The notes below the pieces were generated by a model. That model saw only the letters and a program-made list of their open reading frames with translations. It searched no databases and had not been told where the DNA came from. The position numbers and the translations under genes are program-made. A stretch of 64,000 nucleotides of DNA from Sulfuricella sp. (GTDB lineage: Bacteria; Pseudomonadota; Gammaproteobacteria; Burkholderiales; Sulfuricellaceae), in contig JBAZID010000013.1 in assembly GCA_041651995.1 (NCBI GenBank), positions 15,868 through 79,867 of the forward strand, given 5' to 3'. Of the stretch, positions 17,955 through 25,769 are shown one piece after another. Each line of letters begins with the position of its first letter. Position 1 is the first letter of the stretch.

Positions 17955-18821
17955 TTACCCGCTGGCTTTCTCCAGCCGCTTCTTCGCCACAAAACTCTTC
18001 AATCGCTGAACGGGATTGCGGTTGCCCCACCATAGCCGGCGATGATGGAAGCGGTTGAGGCGGGCATCCAGGTAGGTGTACCAGGGAACCAATTCCAACT
18101 CTTGCGGATGCAGCAAGCCAAGTACCGTCTGGGTGGTAATGAAGCCCGCGCACAGCTTGCAGCCGGCAATCGAACTCGGACCCTTGCGGGCCTTCAGGTT
18201 GATTGATTTAGGGTCAAGATATTTGAGGTGATGCATCTCCGGGGCAAAGCCCAGGGCGAACTGGATGATCTTTTCCTCCTCGCTCATCTGCGGTGAGATG
18301 GCAAAGTAATTGTCATAGGACATGCCTCCCGGCCCAAATGCCAATACCCCCGCTCCCAGCCCCAGCGGTACCGCTGCCACGGTAACAAGCCCCCGTGCGG
18401 TGGCCGAATTGATCAGCAGCGGGTGCATGTCAACGGCGAATACATCTATCCCGTCCACGACCAGATCCACCCCCGCCAGAAAGGCATCGATATTATCCGC
18501 ATCGATGCCTTTGTCGAAAATCTTTACACGTAGCTCAGGGTTGATCTCCAGGGCATATTCCAGCATCACCTCAATCTTGCGGCGGCCCAGCGTACGGGTG
18601 TTGGCGCCATACTGACGGTTGAAGTTGGCCTGTTCGAATTCGTCAAACTCGGCAATGTGGAACCCGCCCACCCCGGCGCGCACCAGGCTGATGAGATAAT
18701 CCCCTCCCACGCCACCCATCCCGGCAATCGCCACGGTGGATTGCCGCAGCCGCGCATGTTCGTTTGAGCTGACGATTCCAAGATTGCGGCTGAATGCACT
18801 GTCATAATCAAACTCAGTCAT
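17955..18821 (-). CDS. ThiF/MoeB/HesA-type adenylyltransferase (E1-like)
   Basis: A 288-residue Rossmann-fold E1-like enzyme. The nucleotide loop is GMGGVGGDYLISLVRAGVGG (about residue 33), followed by EFDEFEQANFNRQYGA, which carries the conserved Asp and the Asn-x-x-Arg pair that bind ATP. A VDLVVDGIDVF motif sits near residue 115. A single CKLC pair near residue 222 is present, where many E1 enzymes have two Cys pairs for zinc; a second pair is not visible. No catalytic Cys is seen between the domains. Such proteins adenylate the C-terminus of a ubiquitin-like or sulfur-carrier protein, but no candidate carrier, E2 or JAB protease lies next to it. Its substrate is unknown. It heads the envelope gene row. 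Confidence 0.75.
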   Translation of the reverse strand: MTEFDYDSAFSRNLGIVSSNEHARLRQSTVAIAGMGGVGGDYLISLVRAGVGGFHIAEFDEFEQANFNRQYGANTRTLGRRKIEVMLEYALEINPELRVKIFDKGIDADNIDAFLAGVDLVVDGIDVFAVDMHPLLINSATARGLVTVAAVPLGLGAGVLAFGPGGMSYDNYFAISPQMSEEEKIIQFALGFAPEMHHLKYLDPKSINLKARKGPSSIAGCKLCAGFITTQTVLGLLHPQELELVPWYTYLDARLNRFHHRRLWWGNRNPVQRLKSFVAKKRLEKASG

Positions 18822-18932
18822 CGAAGGCCTCTTAATGGATAAATAGCAGGGGGGATTGGTACATCTTTACTCGTGGAAATGAGAAATGCAAGAGTCTTGC
18901 CCTGCCTTGCTGCATGAGATATGTGGATGTCT

Positions 18933-18972
18933 TAAATCTCACACAAAAAATCTTGTCGATAAATCTTACACA
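18933..18972 (+). promoter_or_regulatory. Paired 13-bp direct repeats, candidate activator sites
   Basis: TAAATCTCACACA (18933-18945) and TAAATCTTACACA (18960-18972) differ at one base. They lie about 100-125 bases upstream of the start site predicted by the sigma-54 core. PEP-CTERM genes are known to be controlled by the sigma-54 activator PrsR, so these are candidate PrsR sites. The identification with the PrsR box is inference; prsR is not in the window. Confidence 0.45.
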
Positions 18973-19032
18973 CTGCGCGGCCAGGTATTATAAATAAACG
19001 CCAAGTCATTGGTACAAATGAATATATTATTC

Positions 19033-19048
19033 TGGCATGCTATGTGCT
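19033..19048 (+). promoter_or_regulatory. Sigma-54 (RpoN) promoter for the PEP-CTERM gene
   Basis: TGGCATGCTATGTGCT has GG and GC separated by exactly ten bases, matching the -24/-12 consensus TGGCAyG-N4-TTGCw except for G in place of the first T of the -12 element. Transcription would start near 19059, about 56 bases before the ATG. It is 18 of 20 identical to the core before nrtA. Confidence 0.7.
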
Positions 19049-19114
19049 TAGTACATGGCAAGGTGAAATAAGCCTGAATGATTAACGAGTTCTGAATATC
19101 TCAAGGAGAACATA

Positions 19115-19891
19115 ATGAAACTCACAAAACTTGCTGGTGCGTTGGCCATTTGCATGGCTTGCGCTTCGGGTACGGCCTCTGCGGATCTTTTCTATCAAAA
19201 TGTAAACGCCTGGGATACGACTCCTGCCGCTGGTACAAATGGATATACTGCGATCATGGATGAAATGCAGGTGAACTGGGCTGCGAACTCTGTCTACACT
19301 GACCTTGATGCAAATGGCGTGGATCTTGGCGACACAGTCGTCGACAGCGGAGTAGGCACCGTTGGCGGCTATCTGTTAAGCGGTATAAACCTGATTGGAG
19401 CCCAGGCGAATGAGGGCGTTAATTTTACGCACGCATTGAATTTCGCTTATAACGATATGGCTGGCGTGGTAGTTGCGATGCTTAGCCCAAGCGCCATTCT
19501 GGCTCATTACACTTCCGGAACCATTGATCTCTGGGGCGATGCCGATCTTGATGGCGTCAACGATGTCAAGCTGCTGACGCTGAATGTGTTTAATAGTGAC
19601 GGCACGATTGGCAATTTCAACATCTACGCTACAGTGGGCTATGCCGCTCCTGGTGTGTGGTACTTCCCGCCGGCTGTTGACTGGTCAACACAGGTTGTTG
19701 CAATTAATGCACGTATCGATACCAATCTGGATAAAGGTGGTGTTCCAGCGCTTCAGGCTGATGGAACATATGCGAGGACCTCAGTACTGAATGGCAGTGT
19801 AGAGTTCATTCCTGAGCCAGCCAGTATCGCTCTGATGGGTTTGGGCCTGCTGGGCCTGGGTTTGAGCCGCCGCAGTAAAAAAGCTGTTTAA
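19115..19891 (+). CDS. PEP-CTERM sorting domain-containing exported protein
   Basis: A 258-residue secreted protein with signal peptide MKLTKLAGALAICMACASGTASA. It ends in a classic PEP-CTERM tail: PEPASIALMGLGLLGLGLSR followed by a basic RRSKKAV end. The exosortase cuts such tails and the protein is delivered to the surface or extracellular polymer. The mature part (about residues 24-225) is rich in Gly, Asn, Asp and Ala and looks beta-rich, with no enzyme motif, so its own function is unknown. The ribosome site AAGGAG and the sigma-54 core upstream are clear, and a strong terminator follows 16 bases after the stop. It is a single-gene transcript beside the exosortase-associated acyltransferases and PrsT. 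Confidence 0.92.
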   Translation: MKLTKLAGALAICMACASGTASADLFYQNVNAWDTTPAAGTNGYTAIMDEMQVNWAANSVYTDLDANGVDLGDTVVDSGVGTVGGYLLSGINLIGAQANEGVNFTHALNFAYNDMAGVVVAMLSPSAILAHYTSGTIDLWGDADLDGVNDVKLLTLNVFNSDGTIGNFNIYATVGYAAPGVWYFPPAVDWSTQVVAINARIDTNLDKGGVPALQADGTYARTSVLNGSVEFIPEPASIALMGLGLLGLGLSRRSKKAV

Positions 19892-19906
19892 GCAGAACCG
19901 GAACTA

Positions 19907-19939
19907 AAAAAACCGCGCAGTTTTCTGCGCGGTTTTTTT
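19907..19939. terminator. Bidirectional intrinsic terminator
   Basis: AACCGCGCAG-TTTT-CTGCGCGGTT (19911-19934) is a perfect 10-bp stem with an A-run before it and a T-run after it. It can stop the PEP-CTERM transcript on the plus strand and the convergent acyltransferase transcript on the minus strand. Confidence 0.9.
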
Positions 19940-20004
19940 ATGGGCGCTTCCCGAAGAAGCAACAAGAGCCGGGGTTTGAGCAATGGCCAGCAAAAACGGG
20001 CAGT

Positions 20005-20733
20005 TTATTTCCCGAACATGAACTGCGACAGACAGTTATCAAGGTCGGACATGGTTTTTTGAATCGCATTGGCACCGATGAAATAGGGCTTTCGCGGGGG
20101 GTGAACCATCGTGTTGAGTGGGCCGGCCATCTGAAATGGGAAGCCGATCCGTGCCAGTAATCGTGCCAGCGAAGGTTCCATCGCGGCGTAGCAATTTGTG
20201 ATGCCATGTTTGCGGGCGAGATTGAAAATCTCGCGATACAAGCCCAAAGCCACGAGTGGGCCGTCCTGTTTGTCCATCGGGTTTGTGTGACGTGATCGCC
20301 TGGGTGGGGAGTGATGCAGCCCGGCGCTTGAAAGTTCGCCCCGGTAGCGGCGTAATTCGCTGGTGATGGCCAGTCGGCCGATTTCTCCGATCTGCCTTGG
20401 AGAAATGGCCGTCATAAGTGAAATCGAGTAACGGGTGAAAATGCTCAGGCCTTCGGTGCTGGGCAGGATTAGACGAGAGCAACCTACTGCAGTGCCCGTT
20501 TCCGTGGAGCGGCAAAGCACGTGCAAACTGTGCGTGTCGTACGTATCGCTTTCCATCTGGGTGTTATCCGGATTGGGCAAGCGACTCAGTTCCGCACGGA
20601 AAACATGGTGCCGCAGGGCAAGGTAATCCCGGTATGCCTGCGTACCCGGGCTTACAATCAAATACTCGAATTTATTCTCCGCGAGCACCGGATTTCCCCG
20701 CGATATGTGCTTTAAATACAGCCGCTTGACCAA
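20005..20733 (-). CDS. PEP-CTERM/exosortase system-associated acyltransferase
   Basis: A 242-residue soluble protein in the GNAT-like/FeeM N-acyl amino acid synthase group that accompanies exosortase systems. The diagnostic pattern is clear: YLALRHHVFRAEL near residue 40, a Met-Glu-x-Asp-x-Tyr-Asp-x-H motif (MESDTYDTHSLH), CSRLILPS, then IGEIGRLAITSELRRYRG, and ALGLYREIFNLARKHGITNC followed by a FPFQMAGP segment. These proteins probably transfer an acyl chain, possibly from ACP, to an amine, but the substrate is unproven. The open frame starts with TTG, and no ATG occurs before residue 60, so the start is uncertain. It reads in the same direction as a second paralogue 205 bases upstream. Confidence 0.85.
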   Translation of the reverse strand: MVKRLYLKHISRGNPVLAENKFEYLIVSPGTQAYRDYLALRHHVFRAELSRLPNPDNTQMESDTYDTHSLHVLCRSTETGTAVGCSRLILPSTEGLSIFTRYSISLMTAISPRQIGEIGRLAITSELRRYRGELSSAGLHHSPPRRSRHTNPMDKQDGPLVALGLYREIFNLARKHGITNCYAAMEPSLARLLARIGFPFQMAGPLNTMVHPPRKPYFIGANAIQKTMSDLDNCLSQFMFGK

Positions 20734-20938
20734 TTGATGAAGGGGCGTGCCGGGAGGAACGGTCAGTGTGCTTGAAACACAGTCCGATATGACCGTAGAT
20801 TGTGTGTGATATCAATTAAATGCTGCGTCTTTTATGTGTTTACCTTTAACCAATTTTAAAACAAATTGATTCTGGCTTCGTTACATAAAAGTAATTTGGC
20901 AGAACCTCCTGGGCGAGGTTTGCTACGGGCCATCCATT

Positions 20939-21730
20939 CTACTGCTTACCGATGTTGTTCCTGACGGCAGTATTTGGAGCGGATGTATTGCATGCTTCTT
21001 GTGCTTGCAGGAAGCTGAGGATACATGTTTCCTTCTGACTCAGGCTGTGTTCCATTTCAACTGCGCTGATCAGGTAGGCCCGCCTGGGTGGTTCGACGCT
21101 TTCATTGATGGGGCCAACCGACACCCAGGGGAACCCCAGTGTTTTGAGAAGCCGGCTGAAGCGGTTTTCCATGGCGGCCATGCAGAAATCAATGCCATTC
21201 TGCTTGCACACCAGGTATATCTCCCGGTACATGCCCAGGACCAGCTCCGGCTGGTGATGGCGGTGGTTATCAGGAAGCCTGCTCATTTCAGATTCGGGAT
21301 CACCCTGAAAGGGTTTGTTCCGGTCTTCCTGGCGGCGCCGGTACTGCGGAGCGATGGCCATGCGGGAGATTTCACCGATATTGTCATCCATTGCACCAGG
21401 GTAGGGGAGGGGGTGTTCAATGATGTATCTGGGGGTGACATTCAGGCCAATGCTGCTGGGGAAAATCACGCGAACTGAAGCGGCGGGGTTGCCTGAAGCT
21501 TTGTGGTAAGACATGAAATGGCGGCTGTACTGGTCATATTGGTCAGTCTCCATGGGCTGGCCAGTGCTGGATAAAGGGCAGGATGGAGGAATGACGCGAT
21601 GGAGTTCCTTGCAAAAAACCTCATAACGAAATTCGAGATAAAGTTCATAGGCGCGCGTTCCCGGCACGACTTCATCGACATGGAAATAACCGGTTTCCAT
21701 ACTGAGCCCCTCAGTCTGAACATAATTCAT
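20939..21730 (-). CDS. PEP-CTERM/exosortase system-associated acyltransferase (second copy)
   Basis: A 263-residue paralogue of the neighbouring acyltransferase with the same ordered motifs: YLEFRYEVFCKELHR, METDQYDQYSRHF, SVRVIFPSS, GEISRMAIAPQYRRRQ, VLGMYREIYLVCKQNGIDFC and FPWVSVGPI. The two copies are clearly diverged, so they are not a recent duplication and may have different acyl donors or acceptors. The start ATG overlaps the stop of the methyltransferase gene in an ATGA junction, which implies translational coupling and a shared pathway step. A Met at residue 11 is an alternative start. The C-terminal 30 residues are polar and look disordered. Confidence 0.87.
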   Translation of the reverse strand: MNYVQTEGLSMETGYFHVDEVVPGTRAYELYLEFRYEVFCKELHRVIPPSCPLSSTGQPMETDQYDQYSRHFMSYHKASGNPAASVRVIFPSSIGLNVTPRYIIEHPLPYPGAMDDNIGEISRMAIAPQYRRRQEDRNKPFQGDPESEMSRLPDNHRHHQPELVLGMYREIYLVCKQNGIDFCMAAMENRFSRLLKTLGFPWVSVGPINESVEPPRRAYLISAVEMEHSLSQKETCILSFLQAQEACNTSAPNTAVRNNIGKQ

Positions 21731-22521
21731 GATTTTTCACCTGTAACGATGAATACACCACCAGCGACCAATTGGCGGCCACTCGCCACTTGCTCGGATA
21801 GATCCTGGAATAGTTGCTTGATGTCAATGGCGTCGCCCAGCAGGGATGCCTTGTAACCGAGAAGGATATTGAACAGCACGTTGAATGGCAGTTCACTGCT
21901 GGTGAGGGCCAGGATGCGGCTCCTGACGTTGACGAATCCCGCTTCGGCCATCAAGTTCGGCAGTTTACGGCCCATGAAACGATCTCCTCCCTTTTCAGCC
22001 TGGGTTGTCTGGGCTGTTCGAAGAAGTTGACTGACGCGTGGGTCCTCGGGATAGAAAACAACCAGGCCATCATCAGAATCAACAGCACAGAAGCGGCCGC
22101 CGGGGCGCATGACCCGGTGCATTTCGGAAATTACGGTTTCTGGCCGGGGAATGTGCTGAAGCACAAAACGCGAGTAGGAGAAGTCAATGCTGCTGTCAGG
22201 GATTGGCAAGCGGTCTCCATACGCCTGAATCTGAAATAAGCCTCGGGCAGGTTTGCTGTGAACATTGTTCGCCACCTGAGCCAGCAATATGGGGCTTGGT
22301 TCCACGACAGTCAGGCTGCCATCTGGTGCCAGTTCGGCTAGCAGGTCGGAGACAAAACCGGGACCACAGCCCAATTCAAGCACATCGTGCCCAGGCTGAA
22401 TGCCGGCTGAGCGCAGTATATCTGTCTCCAGGCCGCGAACCGCCTGGGCTTGCTGGCGTAACCGCTCGGCCTGGAAGTCAGCGTCTTTCAGTGTTTCGAA
22501 GTGGTAGGAACCAGTACTCAT
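21727..22521 (-). CDS. Class I SAM-dependent methyltransferase
   Basis: A 264-residue methyltransferase. Motif I is VLELGCGPGFVSDLL (about residue 47), an acidic motif II strand is LTVVEPSP, and the post-motif regions IDFSYSRFVLQHIPRPETV and MRPGGRFCAVDSDD correspond to motifs III and IV. The fold resembles UbiE/UbiG-type enzymes that methylate small molecules. The substrate is not readable from sequence. Coupling through ATGA to the exosortase-associated acyltransferase suggests it modifies the same product, perhaps an N-acyl amine; that is inference. No signal peptide, so cytoplasmic. Confidence 0.85.
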   Translation of the reverse strand: MSTGSYHFETLKDADFQAERLRQQAQAVRGLETDILRSAGIQPGHDVLELGCGPGFVSDLLAELAPDGSLTVVEPSPILLAQVANNVHSKPARGLFQIQAYGDRLPIPDSSIDFSYSRFVLQHIPRPETVISEMHRVMRPGGRFCAVDSDDGLVVFYPEDPRVSQLLRTAQTTQAEKGGDRFMGRKLPNLMAEAGFVNVRSRILALTSSELPFNVLFNILLGYKASLLGDAIDIKQLFQDLSEQVASGRQLVAGGVFIVTGEKS

Positions 22522-22694
22522 AATATGTTCGAGTTCCTCAGCCTGGTTTCGCTGGTTTCTTTTTTTCTCATGTCATGGTGAAGAGTTGTCACCAGTCCAC
22601 CCTTTACAATGTGATCCCCGCTACAGCCTGAACCATGACGGGAAAACTTGGCCTTTACCATTCCTGCATGATCTGGGACATATTGGGCCGCTGA

Positions 22695-25478
22695 TTACAA
22701 TTGCTTCAACAAGGCTTTTACTTCCTCAATCCGGGGGAACGTTTTCTCCTTGGCCAGGAGTTGCTCCAACTCTTTGCGTGCCTTGATCTTGTCGCCTGAT
22801 TTTACCAACCCAACTGCGAAATGATAACGGATTTCTGCCGCTTCCGGGGCTAGATTGCTTGCCTTTTGCAGGAGCGGCAGGCCGCGTGCCACGTCACCTT
22901 TTTCCACCAGGATCCAACCGAGGGTATCAAGTATCGCCGGGCTATCAGGCGCTAGTTGATTGGCCTTCTCGGCATGCTCCACGGCTCTCGGATCTTTCTC
23001 CTGATGGTAAAGCCAGGCCAGGTTGTTAAGTGCCGGAACGTGGTTTGGATTCTGCCGCAGCACAGTTTGATATTGATCGATGGCTGCTTTGTTCTGCTTG
23101 TTGGCGAGGTGGATTCCTGCCTGGTGCATGCGGGTTTGAATATCGGCAGGGTGTTCTTTCAGCCATTGGGTCAAGCGGGCGTCTGCGACCTTGCCTTTGC
23201 CGGACTGATCGAGGGCGATATGCAGCTTCACCATGATCTGGCCAGCCTTGCCGATAGCGAGTGCCTGCTCGAAGGCTTTCGCCGCAAGATCAGGCTTCTT
23301 TTGCGCCATCAGAATATTACCTTCCAGCTCGAAACCTGCCGGTGATTTTGCACTTTTCTTTTGAATCTGCCGGGCAATTGCAAGGGCTTGCTCGTGTTTT
23401 CCTTGACCGCTCTCCAGTGTGGCCAAGGCCAATTGCGCTTCCAGATAATCAGGGCGCAATTCAAGGGCTTTTTTCAGGGCGTTCGATGCCTCCGTCTGGT
23501 TCTGCATTGCCATGTGAATGGAAGCGATACGTAACTGTACAGGGGCTGAGTCCGGTTTCAGGGCGGCGAGCCGGTTGTAAGTTTCCAATGCACCCGGCTT
23601 GTCGCCGTTGGCAAACTGGGCCTGCGCCAGCATGTCTTGAACTTCCGGGCTGCTTGGGTTGGAGCCCTGAAATTTCTTGGCCAGAGCAAGCGCCTTCGTT
23701 TTTTCATCGATGCGCAGATAATGGGCCGCCAGTGTCGTAGCTGGCTGAATGGCGTCCGGGTTTTCCTGGCTTGATTTTTCCAGCCAGGTTGTGGCTTCCT
23801 TGATCTGCTTTTGGGAAAGAGCAAGATTGGCCAGTGCGGTCATGATCGGAACGTTTTTCTGGTCTTTTTCGAGAGCGGCCTCAAGGCGTTTTTTTGCAGC
23901 ATCCGGTTTCTTTTCCTGCAAGTCAAGCTGGACAAGGCTCATCACCGCCGGAAAATTGGATGGCTGGATGGAAAGGGCTTTTTCAAAGCTTGCACGCGCA
24001 TTGGGCAAATCTTTCTTGCCCAGATAGGCCGCGCCTTTCAGGTTGTAGGGCAGAGGATTGTCAGGTTGTTCTTTTTCAAAGGATTTCGCCGCGGCAAGGG
24101 CTTTGTCGTACTCCTTGAGGCGAAGATGGGTCAAGGTCAGCAGGGTGCCTGCCTTGGGCGATTTTGCATCCATTTTTACTGCTGTTTCCATTTCGGCCAC
24201 GGCGCGTTCGTTTTCGCCCTGCGCCAGCTTGCTCATGCCAATGGCTGAATGGAGGCTTGCAGATTTTGGTGCAAGTGCACTGGCCTTTGAAAAATAATCC
24301 GTTGCCTTGCTGAATTCTCCAGCCTGCATATACAACTCACCCGCGAGGGCGAACAGTTGCGCATCCTGTGGCGCGGCTTCAAGCGCCGGGGACAGCACAT
24401 CGATTGCTTGCTGTGTCTGGCGGCTTTTCATCAGAGTAGACGCCAGCAGCTTGAGGGCATAAAGATTGCCGGGATTCTCTCCCAGGTATTTTTTCAGGTG
24501 TTGTTCGGCTTGTGGCATCGAACCCAGCGAGAATTGCACCGCACCAGCCAGCAGGATGCTGGGCATGTGTTCTGGCGCTGCACGCAGGATTTGCTGCAGG
24601 GATTCCAGTGCGGCCTCAGGCTTGCCCTGGCGGGAATCGAGCAATGCCTGGGTATAGAGAACGATCAGATTATTTGGCGCTGTCTTGCGTGCTGCTTCGA
24701 TATTTGCCTTGGCGGCATCGAATTTCCCTGTCGCAATTTCCAGATAGGCTTTGTTGATATGCGCGTATTTGTTACCTGGTTGCAATTTCAAAACCTGGTC
24801 ATAGGCGGCGTGAGCCGGTTCGGCTTTCCCCTGCGCACGCAGCAAGTCGCCCTTGAAAAGCCAGGCATTGGTGTCCTGCGGGTTTTTGCTGACGGCCTGT
24901 TCGGAGAATTGTACCGCGGCGTCGATATTTCCCTCCGTGAGCGAATGTCTGGCCAGGCCGATAAGCGCGTCCGGATAGTCAGGTTTGCTCTTCAGTGCTT
25001 GCTCAAACGATTCTCTGGCTTCCTTGCCTTTGCCCAAAGCCAGGTAGGCATTGCCACGCAAACTTGATATTTCGGCAGATTCCTTATCTCCCTGAACCTG
25101 TTTCGTTTCGTCCAGAACTTGCTGGAACTGGCCCTGGGAGAGCAAGGCCTTTGCCAGGGCAGCTTGCACATTGGCGGCGCTCATGCCCAGGCTCAAGGCC
25201 TTGCGGAGTTCCTTTTCGGCAGATTTTGGATCTTCTGTTTTGAGGTATATCTCACCAAGGAGATAACGAGCCTTGGGATCATCCGGGTTCTGTTGCAAGG
25301 CATTCTTGAGCTGGATGATGGCAGCCTTGATGTCGCCTTTTTGCTGAAGCTGCTCAGCCTCGGCGACCAGCGCCTGGGGAGTTTGTGACTTGCCGCAGGC
25401 GGTCAGGCTACCCATGAGCAGGGCGGCGCTTAACAGGATGAAGGTGATTCTTATTGGTTTTTGTATGGGATCAGGCAT
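22695..25478 (-). CDS. prsT: PEP-CTERM system TPR-repeat lipoprotein PrsT
   Basis: A 927-residue lipoprotein. The signal peptide ends in lipobox LTAC with the modified Cys at about residue 28. Almost the whole mature chain is built of 34-residue TPR units with repeated A-x-x-x-L-G/A-x8-A-x4-A spacing, from about residue 36 to the C-terminus (roughly 25 units). This length, lipobox and repeat content match PrsT, the giant TPR protein regularly found with exosortase, PrsK and PrsR. It is thought to act in assembly or export of the exosortase-linked extracellular polysaccharide and PEP-CTERM proteins, anchored at a membrane and facing the periplasm. exosortase, prsK and prsR themselves are not in the window. 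Confidence 0.9.
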   Translation of the reverse strand: MPDPIQKPIRITFILLSAALLMGSLTACGKSQTPQALVAEAEQLQQKGDIKAAIIQLKNALQQNPDDPKARYLLGEIYLKTEDPKSAEKELRKALSLGMSAANVQAALAKALLSQGQFQQVLDETKQVQGDKESAEISSLRGNAYLALGKGKEARESFEQALKSKPDYPDALIGLARHSLTEGNIDAAVQFSEQAVSKNPQDTNAWLFKGDLLRAQGKAEPAHAAYDQVLKLQPGNKYAHINKAYLEIATGKFDAAKANIEAARKTAPNNLIVLYTQALLDSRQGKPEAALESLQQILRAAPEHMPSILLAGAVQFSLGSMPQAEQHLKKYLGENPGNLYALKLLASTLMKSRQTQQAIDVLSPALEAAPQDAQLFALAGELYMQAGEFSKATDYFSKASALAPKSASLHSAIGMSKLAQGENERAVAEMETAVKMDAKSPKAGTLLTLTHLRLKEYDKALAAAKSFEKEQPDNPLPYNLKGAAYLGKKDLPNARASFEKALSIQPSNFPAVMSLVQLDLQEKKPDAAKKRLEAALEKDQKNVPIMTALANLALSQKQIKEATTWLEKSSQENPDAIQPATTLAAHYLRIDEKTKALALAKKFQGSNPSSPEVQDMLAQAQFANGDKPGALETYNRLAALKPDSAPVQLRIASIHMAMQNQTEASNALKKALELRPDYLEAQLALATLESGQGKHEQALAIARQIQKKSAKSPAGFELEGNILMAQKKPDLAAKAFEQALAIGKAGQIMVKLHIALDQSGKGKVADARLTQWLKEHPADIQTRMHQAGIHLANKQNKAAIDQYQTVLRQNPNHVPALNNLAWLYHQEKDPRAVEHAEKANQLAPDSPAILDTLGWILVEKGDVARGLPLLQKASNLAPEAAEIRYHFAVGLVKSGDKIKARKELEQLLAKEKTFPRIEEVKALLKQL

Positions 25479-25769
25479 GTTTTTATTCCCTAAGTCGGTT
25501 TGTCAATGCGATATCACTCTGCGGGGATGAGCAGCAAGGCCGAGTTTTCAATGCATCCGAACTGCTTCTGAACTCAATGCCATGGCCGTAACAGCTTGGG
25601 TATAACGCGTTGTAATATTGGGCATCATATACCAAATTAAATAGTTTTAAGTGCGATTGCCAGGTTAATCAAGGGCCATTCTTCCTGCATCTGAATTTAT
25701 TGGCTGCTTATCGTGGCAGGTATTCCCTGTTTCAAGCATGGCTGGGTGTTTCTGATACAATTCCGGCCT

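Larger units (their letters stand above)
18822..19114 (+). promoter_or_regulatory. Regulatory intergenic region of the PEP-CTERM gene
   Basis: This 293-base AT-rich gap lies between the divergent ThiF-like and PEP-CTERM genes and contains no plausible gene. Two direct copies of TAAATCTYACACA start at 18933 and 18960 (27 bases apart, one mismatch). A sigma-54 core lies at 19033-19048. The AAGGAG ribosome site ends about 8 bases before the ATG at 19115. The arrangement of upstream paired sites, a -24/-12 promoter and a roughly 55-base leader is what an enhancer-binding protein promoter looks like. Confidence 0.55.

Noticed and set aside
25479..25769. 4.5S RNA (ffs) or a small gene upstream of dnaX
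   Set aside because: The conserved GGTCAGG...GGAAGCAGCC type core of 4.5S RNA is absent and no coding pattern is visible; it is a plain promoter spacer.
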